The translations under genes and the position numbers were made by a program. The notes beneath the pieces are model-generated. The model saw nothing but the letters and a program-made list of their open reading frames with translations. It did no database searches and was not told the DNA's origin. Shown in pieces: positions 48,480 to 59,043 of a DNA stretch of 64,000 nt (positions within the stretch are counted from its first letter, which is position 1; each line of letters begins with the position of its first letter). The stretch is from Adiantum capillus-veneris (Eukaryota; Streptophyta; Polypodiopsida; Polypodiales; Pteridaceae), in assembly GCA_014529385.2 (NCBI GenBank), contig JABFUD020000315.1:1-64000 (forward strand), read 5' to 3'.

Positions 48480-49657
48480 ATTTCTTTTTTAGTTTGGTGA
48501 TGTAGGCTCATTATCAATGTCGGATAAATCCCTATGATATTATTACTTTTCCAATCTCATCAATTACCTTACTCCAATAATCTATCAAAGGTCTATAATA
48601 TCATGGCACACTTGAACCACTCCCTAAATTTTTCCAAAACCTTATACAGTTCTTCAGCCCTGAAATCACTTCTTCATAAGCCTTGACATACTTCATCATT
48701 GGTACCAAAGGTGGATCTCCATGTGGTAACATTGGTTTGCCTTATGTATCTATTTTCCAAAGACGAATACTTCCACTCCAACTTGACACACCTACATGTG
48801 CTTTATAATGCATCATTGGTGTCTCCTCTTGCATAAATTGAAGTGGTTTGGAATGTCCAACAAGTATGTCTTTTCCATCACAAAGATATTTCTTGAAATC
48901 AGGGACCTATGTAAACAGAATTGGAGCTGGAGATGAGGATGAGCTATTTCGCCAGCAGAGTATGTTTGGGTTACTCTCTACTTCTCTAAAAACCTACTGA
49001 ACATCGCATCTATGTCCTCATGTGTATGCCCGACCATCAAAAATCCTAGTTGGATAGTTTTGTAAACCCCTCTTGCAACAAGCATTGACAAATAGTCGAA
49101 TAAATATTGATTTTTGTTTTCCCCTGCACAATTATCTAGTTGTAGTAACAAGTTCTCTGGTAGATTTTGAAATGTTGACCTTCATTCCTCTTCTGCAGTT
49201 TCTGATGGTTGCACAATGGGCTCTTTTCCATCACACAAGTTGTGGTAGTCCAAAGCATCCCTTGAGTTCAAAGCATGTAGTAGTGAAACACTACTCCTTG
49301 GAAGCCCATTTGTTACTAGATCCCCAAGAGGATGCTTATCTATCCTCTCTAGGTTATGTAAACAATTAGCAATTGAGCCAATTGTAATATTTGGATAATC
49401 TGGCCACTAACCCTTCAAGACAAAGTGTCGGTAATGAATTTCTCCATGTCCATGAGTTATCATACTTATCAATGCCACCTGCAAATTGTATCCTGAATCC
49501 ACACCCTTAAGAAAAATACGTATTCGAGGAATGAAAGTCTTCTTTTGATCCATCTTATCATGAATATATTATGCAAACATATTTTTGTGGTTGAGTTTTT
49601 GAATATGTGCACCATGCATAATATAATCTCCTATAGCTCTTTTGTTGTGCCATGTGA

Positions 49658-49708
<51 letters not shown>

Positions 49709-50760
49709 AAGAGAAGAGCTCTCTCTTCAAGAGAAGGTTTAGCTTCTAGCCTTGCTTTGATTGAACTAAAAATATTGCACTAAGAGAACTCACTCGTCGT
49801 TGTTAAAGTGACGCGTGAGTATTTTTTGTTACAAATTCTACCAAAAGAGGACTAGGATAACTTCTTTACAACCCATTTGGTCAAGTGTCATGTTGATTTT
49901 GTTTAGAATATCTACTTGTTTCTACGTCGATGGAATCACTAATTGCGTCTCTCTTGAGCCATCTAGAAGTGTTCTACTTCTATGTGGCATCTTCTCAGAG
50001 TTTTTATTCACAAACTCGTTTAGCAATGCTCTTGCTAAACTAGTATGTTAAAGTCCTCTTCTCAATGTATATACGTTCCCAGGCACACATGGCGCACACC
50101 ATTTTCAAAACTTTCCTTGTAGCGATAAAATGATGTCTTTGGTATTCCATGTAGCTCATACCATGCTCTACAACAAACAATAGATCCATTTAGCCTGCAT
50201 TGATATCGCATCTTCTCATCTTTCTGATAGCAAAGAAAGAACATCATAAACATAATTAGTGTGTGCTTTCTAAGACTGTCTCCAAAATTCTTTGCAAACT
50301 GACAACATTTTTGTCCACAACAATCAATGCATGAAACCCTTTGAATTGACTCGGATGAGAGATAAAAGGTAGCAGTCGGTGCTACTTTTGCTTTTTGAGT
50401 CGTGTTGATGAAAGGTATCGTCTCTTCCTTGACAAAGGGACAACGTTACTCCCATCAAGATTTTTTCGAACATTATCATCATTGGATGCATCCTCACATC
50501 TATCATGCTTACCATCAATATGAACAAAGCGTTGTAATGGGCTCCCATTCAACATTTTTGTTTGCTTGATGGGCCACTTTAGCAAAGTGATACTACCCAC
50601 TTCAACCACATTCTTAGTGATTGCATTTGCCCTTTCAATACCCACACCCACAAAATCATTACCAAGTTCTTGAAAGTTGACATAATCATGTGGAAATGCA
50701 TATAATATGGTCCCTTCATTTACAATCTATATCATTGTGTCATCCTTTAATAGGACCTTC
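48480..50760 (-). pseudogene. DUF7869-like transposase pseudogene
   Basis: On the minus strand, broken frames run in a consistent order. They are a basic N-terminal part (50651-50382), a CCRAWYELHGIPKTSFYRYK helix-turn-helix-like segment (about 50190), MPHRSRTLLDGSRETQLV (about 50000), a KKYSRVTL segment (about 49825), the core LQLDNCAGENKNQYLFDYL and GFLMVGHTHEDIDAMFSRF (49150-48985), and a C-terminal part with CARKGG and YTNFWKGFWVVNYKDP (near 48450-48370). The DN...ENKN and GHTHEDID boxes are hallmarks, as I know them, of the RNase-H-like domain called DUF7869, found in transposase-like proteins of plants, protists and invertebrates. A (CT)n tract (49662-49705) lies inside the frame. No terminal inverted repeats were found. 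Confidence 0.7.
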
Positions 50761-50929
50761 TAATTTCTTCAAAATTCTTGAATCAATGTTTCAAATTATG
50801 GGCTTGTTATAGGTATTGCATTTATAACTAGAGGATCAGATTGATTCCGTTGTTCATCACCACTATAACAGTTGTTTTTGTCAATTAAATTATCATTTAT
50901 TATGAAAAATTGCAAGAGAAGCTTAGGCC

Positions 50930-51072
50930 TGTTGAGATGTAGAGAGAAAGAGAGAGAGACGAGACAAGAGACACACCATATACGCTCCCAAAGACTGATT
51001 CATATTGAGGACAAGATACAAATATATAGGTGAGACCAAGTTGAGTAGAGTGAGCCATATATAGCTCCAACA
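50930..51072 (-). mobile_element. 143-bp 3' LTR of copia element 1
   Basis: On the minus strand it begins TGTTGGAGCTATATATGGC and ends ACATCTCAACA. It directly follows a purine-rich GTTTGAGTGGGGG tract (51073-51085), which fixes it as a 3' LTR. At 143 bp it is unusually short for a Ty1/copia element with a full pol. No 5' LTR is present. Confidence 0.85.
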
Positions 51073-51085
51073 CCCCCACTCAAAC
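51073..51085 (-). promoter_or_regulatory. Polypurine tract of copia element 1
   Basis: TTTGAGTGGGGG immediately upstream of the LTR TG on the minus strand. It would prime plus-strand DNA synthesis. Confidence 0.75.
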
Positions 51086-51317
51086 AAAGGTCTCTAGCTT
51101 TGGATGAAAAAACCCTTGGGGAGTTCAAGGGAAAAACCCAAGCCCCTATACAATGTGAAAATATGAACCAGCGATGATGATGTGAAAGTGAATTGTGCAT
51201 CTATGTACAAATATTCAAGTGACTTAGAGATCACAATGTGCAAATGTGGAGTGTGCATAGTGCATGGTACCTAAAAGATTACAATGTCATATGTACAAAG
51301 CTATTACAATAGCAAAG

Positions 51318-54287
51318 AAGCTAATCTAGAAAGAGTGAGGCCAAAGCAACTCCAAGCTCCGAGCGCAAGAGGATGAAACGTGACTCGTTGAGGCCTTTGG
51401 TCAAAATATTTGCAATCATCTGGTCACTTAGACAGTGTTCAACCATAATGGTTCCTTTGCGTACTTCATACCTGACATAATGATAATGGACAGCAATGTT
51501 CTTTGACTTATTATGTTGAACATAGTCTTTTGCAAGACTAATAGCACTTTGGTTGTCACACCGCAAGGGTGTGCTAGAAAGAGGAGAGTGACCAATATCA
51601 ACCAGCATTTGTCAAAGCCAAATCAACTCACGAGCTGCAAGTGATGCCACAACATATTCTGACTCAGTCGTAGAAACTGCAACACAACATTGTTTCTTGC
51701 TAGTCCAAGAAACAAGACAACCATTTATAAAGAAGAAATTTCCACTAGTAGATCGCATAGATAAATGTGAGCTTGCCCAGTCTACATCTGTGTAACCCAA
51801 AAGAGAAAGAGATTGCATAGAATCCGATGTGAGTTGTCGTCGATAGACTAAACCAAAATCTGTAGTGCCTTTCAAGTATTTCAATACATGCTTTGCAATA
51901 GACCAATGCTTAAAACAAGGACATGCAAGATGTTGTCCAAGATAATTAGCAGCAAACAGAATATCAGGACGAGTGTTCATGCCAACAAACTAAAGACATC
52001 CAATCAAGTTAGCATAAGGTTGATTTGTGACAAGTTGACCGCCATTGTCAGAAGTGTTCTTCATAGAGCTCGCAAGACAAGGTGTGTTGGCTGAATGTGC
52101 AGATTCCATACCAAATTTTTGAATAGTATCTGCAATAAACTTTGACTGTCGAAGAAATAAAATACCTTTTGTACGGTTCCGTTGGATTTGAATGCCAAGA
52201 CACGAGTGAATCTCTCCAAGATCCACCATATCAAATGCAGAAGACAATAACTTTTTCACTTGCTGAAGAAATCCCAAATCATTGGAAACAAGGATGGTAT
52301 CATCCACATAAAGAGCAAGAATCACAAAACTGCTACCTTGGCGTTTTATGTATAAGTTGGGGTCTGACGAGCAAGAGATGAATCCTTTAGAGGTGAGAAA
52401 AAGATCAAATTTTGTATACCAGGCTCGCGAAGCTTGTTTGAGACCATATAGTGCCTTATGGAGTTGAGCAACAAGGTCTTCTTTACCTGGAATAACAAAC
52501 CCTTCTGGTTGTTCCATATAAATTTCCTCTTCCAAGTCACCATTAAGAAAAGTAGTTCGCACATCCATTTGATGAGCTTCTAAATCAAATTGAACAGCAA
52601 ATGCCAATAAAACTCGAACACTTGTAATGCGAACAACTGGTGAAAAAGTCTCTTGATAATCAACACCAGCTACTTGGGAGTAACCTTTTGCAACTAAACG
52701 TGCCTTGAACTTGTCAAAAGATCCATCTGCTTTTACTTTTGTCTTATACACCCACTTACATTTAATAGTTGTACAACCAGGAGGTAATTCAGTTAGTATC
52801 CATGTACCTTTAGAGATAAGAGAATCGTAGTCTGCTTCCATAGCCTCTTGCCATTGATCCTTTTGTGGTGAAGAGATAGCTTCATCATAAGTAATGGGAT
52901 CTTCGGAAGGAGAAAAAGAATTATCAGCAATATCGTCATCATAAACATGACATGAGCCATGTTCAAAATCAATAGGCAGATCAACAAAAATATCAATATC
53001 ATCATTGGCAACATTCGAAATGGATGGTTGTGAAGAGGAAAGTTTCTCAATAGGAAGAGTTTCATCTTCTGAAAGAAATGGAAAAGCCTGAAGCAATGAT
53101 TTAGTATCATCAGAATCATCCATGGACCATGAGCCTCCCATAAGTTGTTCGTTAAAAGTAGCATCACGATTCACAATTACTTTCTTGGAGGAAGGGTCAC
53201 AGAATTTGTAGCCTTTGGAAGTGTCAGAATATCCAATAAAAATAACTTTAAGACCAGGAGCATCAAGCTTTGTTCGTGTTTCTTTGGGAACATGAATATA
53301 AGCAATACATCCAAAGGTTTGAAAATGAGATACAGAAGGAATGTCACTTGTCCATGCTGTGATGGGTATCTTACCAGAGGGTGCATTAGTAGGAAGATGA
53401 TTCTGAATAAATACTGTTGTCAAAGTAGCTTCAACCCAAAAAACACGAGATAAGCCAGAATGAATCAACATACATCTTACAACATTGAGAATAGTGCGAT
53501 TCTTTCGTTCAGCAACACCGTTCTGTTGAGGCGAATATGGAATAGTGTGTTCATGATGAATTCCATTGTCAGCACAGTAACTCACAAAATCTCGAGAAAC
53601 ATATTCATCTCCATTGTCACTACGAAGCTTCTTAAGGCAACGACCAGTTTGAAGTTCCGCAGCCTTGTGGAATTGTTTGAAAACAGATAAGGCTTCAGAT
53701 TTTTGTCTAAGTAGAAATACAGTCGCATACCTTGAGAAATCATCAATGAAAGTAATGAAGTAGCGATATTGTGATCTTGAAGAAGGTAGAGATCCACATA
53801 TATTAGTATAAACAAGATCCAATATGTCATGAGAATGAGTTGTATTTGAAAGAGGAAAGGGTTTACGATTGTGTTTCCCAAGAGCACAAAATTCACAAAT
53901 TCCCATATGGGGATGGGCTTTAAGATCCATGCCATGAACAAGATCACGACGTTGAAGATCAAGGAGTTTTGAGAAATCAGCATGAACAAAATGGTGATTC
54001 CATAATTTGCAATCATGATCACCTGGAGCAGTGACAACATTTGCTATAGCATCATTGAGAGAGAGTTCAAACAAATTACCGTTTCGAGGAGCAGTGGCTA
54101 TAGTCTGTCCATCTTTCTCAATTCGGCATTTGGTATGATCAAATCCAACAAACAGACCAAGATCAACAAGTCTAGAAAATGAAAGAAGATTACGTTGAAG
54201 ATCTGGTACATGTAATACTCCTCGCAAAATTCGAGTGGAAGAATATAAGGTACCAAGATATAAGTCTCCAATACCCTTAAACCTGCA
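51318..54287 (-). pseudogene. Ty1/copia pol, 5'-truncated, with two in-frame stops
   Basis: A minus-strand frame running integrase, reverse transcriptase, RNase H. It starts abruptly at CRFKGIGDLYLG, in the region between protease and integrase, so Gag and protease are missing. Integrase has a degraded zinc region (NHHFVH...CEFCALGKHNR), LRSDNGDEY and PQQNGVAERKN. The first catalytic Asp of the usual TDxCG is Asn (YTNICG). The RT has MDVRTTFLNGDLEEEIYM and YVDDTILVS. RNase H has GYTDVDWA, STTESEYV and CDNQSAISLAKD. Stops lie at 51990 and 51612, both otherwise in frame. Truncation, the Asp-to-Asn change and the stops show that it is dead. It abuts the membrane-protein exon at 54288. Confidence 0.92.
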
Positions 54288-54901
54288 GGCTCGCCTGCTT
54301 TTGCGATGAGGTAGACGATGCAAATGCACAACTTTGCCGAGCTATAGCGGCCCGAGCGGAGTCTCTGTCCGCCCTGCAATGCAATGCATCGCCAGGAAAC
54401 GCAACTCTCTGTCCACCCACCGGGGCGGCTGCTATGTGCAGCAATGGCGCTTTCTGCTACAGCTCCTGCAACCACTCTTGCACTAGATCTCCATCGCCAG
54501 CATCAACGGCCTGTGCATGCCCTTGTCCGCAGTGCAGCTCCGGCTGCGGCTGCTGCAAGCGGGTGGAGAGCCGGCTCTGCCGCCTCTTCTGTGATCCGCA
54601 GGATAAGGCGCGGATGCTGCTGATCTTCACAGATCGCCATAGCCAGCCGCAAGCAGCGTGGGTGAACCTAAACTACACCTATGGCTCGGGGGAAGCGGAG
54701 CGATTCTACATGGCGCATCGGGGGAACGGATCGGAGATGATGGACTTTTACAAGCCTTCCGATCCGACGATAGTGAAGATGGGGGTTTCTGGAGGGATGT
54801 GGGTGTACTTTCTGCTTGTGGGGGCGTTTCTGATTTTTTATGTGTGCGTAATGCTGGTGGGATGTGGGCTGATGTCCATGGCGATTTCAGAGGAGAATAT
54901 G
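54288..54901 (+). pseudogene. Cysteine-rich membrane protein gene, part 1 (interrupted)
   Basis: An open frame runs from about 54288 to 54901 with no in-frame ATG before 54434, and the Cys-rich pattern begins earlier. A possible AG acceptor (ACCTGCAG at 54281-54288) suggests this is a later exon whose 5' exons lie elsewhere. The protein has a Cys-rich, probably extracellular part (SSCNHSC, CACPCPQC, CGCCKR, CRLFC) with several N-glycosylation sequons (NAS, NAT, NHS, NYT, NGS). Its first membrane span is at about 54795-54890 (WVYFLLVGAFLIFYVCVMLV). The frame continues at 59793 after the copia 2 insertion. GC content is higher than in surrounding DNA, as expected for a host exon. The family is not recognised. 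Confidence 0.65.
54897..54901. repeat. Target-site duplication ATATG, left copy
   Basis: Five bases directly before the TG of the 5' LTR, matched by 59788-59792. Ty1/copia integration makes 5-bp duplications. Confidence 0.92.
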
Positions 54902-55082
54902 TGTTAAGTATGGAGCCTGATTTACCGTTGTAATTTTCTGTGGTAAAAGCGCACATTTGTAAGGCCCCCATTATGAGGAGAAGCCATCGTGCGTGAAGGA
55001 AAATCACTCACCGGAAACCAAAATTTTCACGGACAAGAATCAGGGGCAACTTTTTTAGGCCGGAATATTCCTTTTCGCCGGA

Positions 55083-55205
55083 ATATTATGGCCGGACGGC
55101 GGTCGGAAAGTGGTCGGAAAACAACCGGTCGGTTGGCCGGTGGCCGGTAGTCAATGGCCGGTGGCCGGTGGTCGGAAGTCAATGGCCGGTGGCCGGTGGC
55201 CGAAT
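55083..55205. repeat. GGCCGGT-type minisatellite in LTR
   Basis: Repeats of TGGCCGG/TGGTCGG words just upstream of the TATA box. The 3' LTR copy (59236-59336) has one fewer unit. Being CG-rich, it is a likely methylation or enhancer region. Confidence 0.8.
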
Positions 55206-55332
55206 TCAAAAGCGGACTTGTCTTCTCAAGGGCGGCCACACATGGGCGGATTGGAGGGTCCGATTTGGATTTATTCGCACAAGGGCGGCTACACATGGCT
55301 GTCTCTCATAAGAGAGGGCATCCCTTTTGGCC

Positions 55333-55340
55333 TATAAAAG
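55333..55340 (+). promoter_or_regulatory. TATA box of copia 2 5' LTR
   Basis: TATAAAAG, conserved at 59468-59475 in the 3' LTR. Transcription would start about 30 bases downstream. Confidence 0.7.
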
Positions 55341-55539
55341 GAGGCCATTTCTACACACATTTCATAGTGTGAAGTTGATGCAACAAGGTGAGTGTGAGGT
55401 GGTGAGAGTGAAGCAAGGCGGGAGCTCCATTAAGGGTATAATCCCTTTGTAAACTACTTCTTGTTTTGAAGTACCAAAGCCATTGAGTGGCTGCTTTCCC
55501 GTGGACGTAGCCCACATTGGGTGAACCACGTATATCGTG

Positions 55540-55579
<40 letters not shown>

Positions 55580-55657
55580 ACTATAATCTCGTGTATATAA
55601 ATTTGTCTCTCTCCATTAAGTAATCTACTCAATTATCTATTTAGCTACGTTTTATCT

Positions 55658-58600
55658 ATGCGAAGGAGAAGCACAGGAGAATCATCAAGTGCTGCACTAT
55701 CAGTGGAAACAAGAGGAAGGCCTAAGGAGAGGTTCAAAAACCAAAAGGGCCGTGATCGCTCAAGACGGAGCAAATCACGAACAAAGTCAGTTCTTGAATG
55801 TTGGAACTGCGGCAAGAAGGGCCACGTCAAGAAGGATTGCTGGTCCAAGAAGAAGAAGGAGACAGAGTCTCAAGACAACAAGCCAACATCAGAGGCCAAT
55901 GTGGCAGGTAAAGTAGAGCAAGATGCTCTAATTCTCTCATTAGACAATGTGTTTAATTCCTGGATAGTAGATTCCGGGGCTTCATTCCATGCGACACCAC
56001 ACAAGCAACATTTCCAAGACTACACCAAAGGTAATTTTGGGTATGTATACTTGGGAGATGATGAAGCTTGTGAGATTGTCGGCAAAGGTACAGTTTCTAT
56101 CAAAACTGCTAACGGAAATGAATGGAAGCTGAAAGATGTTAGGCATGTTCCTTCTCTTCGCAAAAATTTGATCTCTACAGGACAATTGGACGATGAAGGT
56201 CACAATATTACATTCGGAAACAAACGGTGGAAGATCTCAAAGGGATCTTTGGTGGTTGCCAAGGGTGAAAAAGTCAGTACACTTTACTTGTGTGCTGTTA
56301 GCATGCAACCTTCAGCTTGTGCAGCAACTACAGAAGTTGATAGTGCGGTGTGGCACTACCGACTTGGGCATATGAGTGCCAAAGGAATGCAAATCCTTCA
56401 AACAAAGAATCTTCTACCAGGTTTGAAAGAAGTGGACTTAGAGTTCTGTGAAGATTGTGTTTATGGTAAACAAAACAGGGTAAAATTTCAAAAATCAGGA
56501 AATGAAAGAAAAAATAAAAAACTTGAGTTGGTTCATTCTGATGTTTGGGGTCCTGCAAGTACACCATCACTTGGTGGCTCATTGTACTATGTAACATTCA
56601 TAGACGATGCGACTAGAAAAACATGGGTTTATGTCATGAAGAATAAATCCGATGTATTTTCCATATTTCAAAGGTGGAAAGCCTTTGTGGAGAATGAAAC
56701 AGGTACCAAGGTTAAATGCCTCAGATCCGACAATGGAGGTGAATATTGCAGCCAAGCTTTTGAAAGCTTTTGTGCTAGCAATGGAATTCGGAGGCAAAGG
56801 ACAACCCCAAGGACACCTCAACAAAATGGGATTTCGGAAAGGATGAACAGGACAATTATGGAACGAGCACGGAGCATGCGGCTACATGCAGGCCTACGGC
56901 TTGAACTTTGGGCGGAAGCTGTAAGTACGTCTGTGTACTTAATCAATCGGTCACCCTCAACGGCATTGGATGGGGGAGTTCCAGAAGAGGCATGGACAGG
57001 TAAACCGGTGAATTATGCATTTCTCAAAGTGTTTGGGTGTGAGGCTTTCATGCACATAGATAGAAGCCTAAGATCAAAGTTAGATGCAAAGTCCAAAAAG
57101 TGTTTCTTCATTGGCTATGGAGAAGGAGACTTTGGGTATCGCCTATGGAATCCTGAAGATGGTAAAATCTTAAGGAGTAGGGATGTAATTTTTAATGAAC
57201 AAAATATGTACAAAGATTACTTGGAAAGAAAACAAACAAAAGAAACAGGTGATGAGTACATGGAGCTTGAGGACGGTGAAGACTCAAGGACTGCAAACGG
57301 TGACAATGTGCAACAACATCAACCAAATGAGGAGCCTCAACCTATTCCCCGAAGATCTACAAGAGCAAGTAGACCTCCAGAAAGGTTTGTTCCTTCCTTC
57401 AACCATCTCTTGATCTCAGATTCTGGAGAGCCGGAATCATATGAAGAAGCTATGCAACATGAATCCAAAGGAGAATGGACGAAGAGCATGCAAGTGGAGA
57501 TGGACTCACTACATCAGAACCAAACATGGGAGTTGGTTGAGTTGCCTAAAGGTAAGCGGGCACTTCAAAACAAATGGGTGTACAAGATAAAGGAAGAAGA
57601 AGGTGGGAAGAAAAGGTACAAATCTAGGCTTGTGGTAAAAGGTTTTTCTCAAAAGAAAGGTATTGACTTCAATGAAATATTTTCTCCTGTTGTAAAAATG
57701 AACTCAATTAGGCTTGTCTTAAGCCTTGTGGCTGCTCATGATCTAAATCTCGAGCAAATGGATGTAAATACGGCATTCCCTCACGGTGACTTAGAGGAGG
57801 AAATCTACATGCTTCAACCAAAGGGGTATGAAGTAAAAGGTAAGGAGAAAATGGTTTGCAGATTAAAGAAGAGCTTGTATGGTTTAAAGCAAGCATCAAG
57901 ACAATGGTACTTGAAGTTTGATCGATGGATGTTGGATCATGGATTCACAAGATGCAACTCGGATCACTGCGTCTACACGAAGAATTTGGGAGATGGGAAA
58001 TTCATCATCCTAATGTTGTATGTTGATGACATGTTGATTGCAAGTGCTAACATGCAGGACATCAAAGACCTAAAAGAGGAGCTGTCCAAATCTTTTTCAA
58101 TGAAAGATTTAGGTGCTGCAAAGAGGATACTTGGTATGAAAATATCAAGGGACAGGACGAAGAAGACAATAAAGCTATCTCAAGAAGATTACATCAAGAA
58201 GGTACTAGAAAGGTTTGCAATGCAAAATGCTAAACCAACTTCTACACCTTTGGCTGGTCATTTTAAACTAACGAAGGATATGTGTCCAAAGACACAAGAG
58301 GAGATAGCCTATATGTCTAAAGTTCCATATGCTGCAGCGGTAGGTTCTCTAATGTATGCTATGGTCTGGACAAGGCCAGACATTGCACATGCAGTGGGAG
58401 TTGTGAGTAGGTTCATGGACAACCCAGGTAAAGAGCATTGGCAAGCTGTGAAGTGGATACTTAGGTATCTAAAAGTGACAACAACAAATGCTTTGTATTT
58501 TGGAGGAACTGATATTTTTCTAGAAGGGTATGCTGATGCAGATATGGCAGGTGACAAAGATACTCGAAGGAGCACTACTGGCTATGTGTTCACGGTTGGA

Positions 58601-58981
58601 GGCACAGCAGTAAGCTGGGCTTCAAAGCTGCAGAAAGTGGTTTCACTTTCTACCACGGAAGCAGAGTATGTAGCAATGACGGAGGCAAGCAAAGAAATTC
58701 TGTGGCTTCACAGATTCTTAGAAGAGCTTGGATTCAAACAAGACAATTGTGTCTTGTACAGTGATAGCCAAAGCGCTATCCATCTTGCGAAGAACTCAGC
58801 CTTTCATTCAAGGACAAAGCACATTGAAGTGAGATATCACTTCATACGCACTCTTTTGGAAGAGGGACAACTAAAGCTAGGAAAGGTGCATACAAGTGAA
58901 AATCCTGCAGACATGTTTACAAAGGTGGTCAACAAGGAGAAGTTGAGCTTTTGCTCATCTTCAATCGGCATTCAAGGATAA
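55658..58981 (+). CDS. Ty1/copia Gag(C-terminal)-Pol polyprotein, 1107 residues
   Basis: A single intact frame. Zinc knuckle CWNCGKKGHVKKDC is at residues 48-61. Protease DSG is at 105-107. The integrase zinc region is around His233/His238 and CEDC 264-267. Integrase catalytic Asp295 (HSDVWG), Asp358 (RSDNGGEY) and Glu394 (PQQNGISERMN) are present. The reverse transcriptase has TAFPHGDLEEEIYM (about 705-718; Pro where Leu is usual) and YVDD at 788-791. RNase H runs from about 955 (GYADADMAGD, STTEAEYVAM, DSQSAIHLAKN). The first Met corresponds to the middle of a normal Gag: the residues before MRRRSTGE, about 200-250 of capsid-like sequence, are deleted. Pol could be enzymatically competent, but particle formation would need Gag supplied in trans. 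It is in the same orientation as the split host gene. Confidence 0.95.
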   Translation: MRRRSTGESSSAALSVETRGRPKERFKNQKGRDRSRRSKSRTKSVLECWNCGKKGHVKKDCWSKKKKETESQDNKPTSEANVAGKVEQDALILSLDNVFNSWIVDSGASFHATPHKQHFQDYTKGNFGYVYLGDDEACEIVGKGTVSIKTANGNEWKLKDVRHVPSLRKNLISTGQLDDEGHNITFGNKRWKISKGSLVVAKGEKVSTLYLCAVSMQPSACAATTEVDSAVWHYRLGHMSAKGMQILQTKNLLPGLKEVDLEFCEDCVYGKQNRVKFQKSGNERKNKKLELVHSDVWGPASTPSLGGSLYYVTFIDDATRKTWVYVMKNKSDVFSIFQRWKAFVENETGTKVKCLRSDNGGEYCSQAFESFCASNGIRRQRTTPRTPQQNGISERMNRTIMERARSMRLHAGLRLELWAEAVSTSVYLINRSPSTALDGGVPEEAWTGKPVNYAFLKVFGCEAFMHIDRSLRSKLDAKSKKCFFIGYGEGDFGYRLWNPEDGKILRSRDVIFNEQNMYKDYLERKQTKETGDEYMELEDGEDSRTANGDNVQQHQPNEEPQPIPRRSTRASRPPERFVPSFNHLLISDSGEPESYEEAMQHESKGEWTKSMQVEMDSLHQNQTWELVELPKGKRALQNKWVYKIKEEEGGKKRYKSRLVVKGFSQKKGIDFNEIFSPVVKMNSIRLVLSLVAAHDLNLEQMDVNTAFPHGDLEEEIYMLQPKGYEVKGKEKMVCRLKKSLYGLKQASRQWYLKFDRWMLDHGFTRCNSDHCVYTKNLGDGKFIILMLYVDDMLIASANMQDIKDLKEELSKSFSMKDLGAAKRILGMKISRDRTKKTIKLSQEDYIKKVLERFAMQNAKPTSTPLAGHFKLTKDMCPKTQEEIAYMSKVPYAAAVGSLMYAMVWTRPDIAHAVGVVSRFMDNPGKEHWQAVKWILRYLKVTTTNALYFGGTDIFLEGYADADMAGDKDTRRSTTGYVFTVGGTAVSWASKLQKVVSLSTTEAEYVAMTEASKEILWLHRFLEELGFKQDNCVLYSDSQSAIHLAKNSAFHSRTKHIEVRYHFIRTLLEEGQLKLGKVHTSENPADMFTKVVNKEKLSFCSSSIGIQG

Positions 58982-59029
58982 AAAAAGCCAGAATGGAAAG
59001 CAGTCACAGGTTTGGTTTGGAGATCAGTC

Positions 59030-59043
59030 TCCAAGTGGGAGAT
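59030..59043 (+). promoter_or_regulatory. Polypurine tract of copia 2
   Basis: AAGTGGGAGAT directly before the TG of the 3' LTR. Confidence 0.85.

Larger units (their letters stand above)
54902..55654 (+). mobile_element. 5' LTR of copia 2, 3' end clipped
   Basis: Begins TGTTAAGTATGGAGCC. It matches the 3' LTR to TTAGCTACGTTTTAT, after which the expected TTCCTAACA end is replaced by gag sequence. It contains a GGCCGGT minisatellite, TATAAAAG at 55333-55340 and a CT tract at 55542-55577. Confidence 0.9.
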
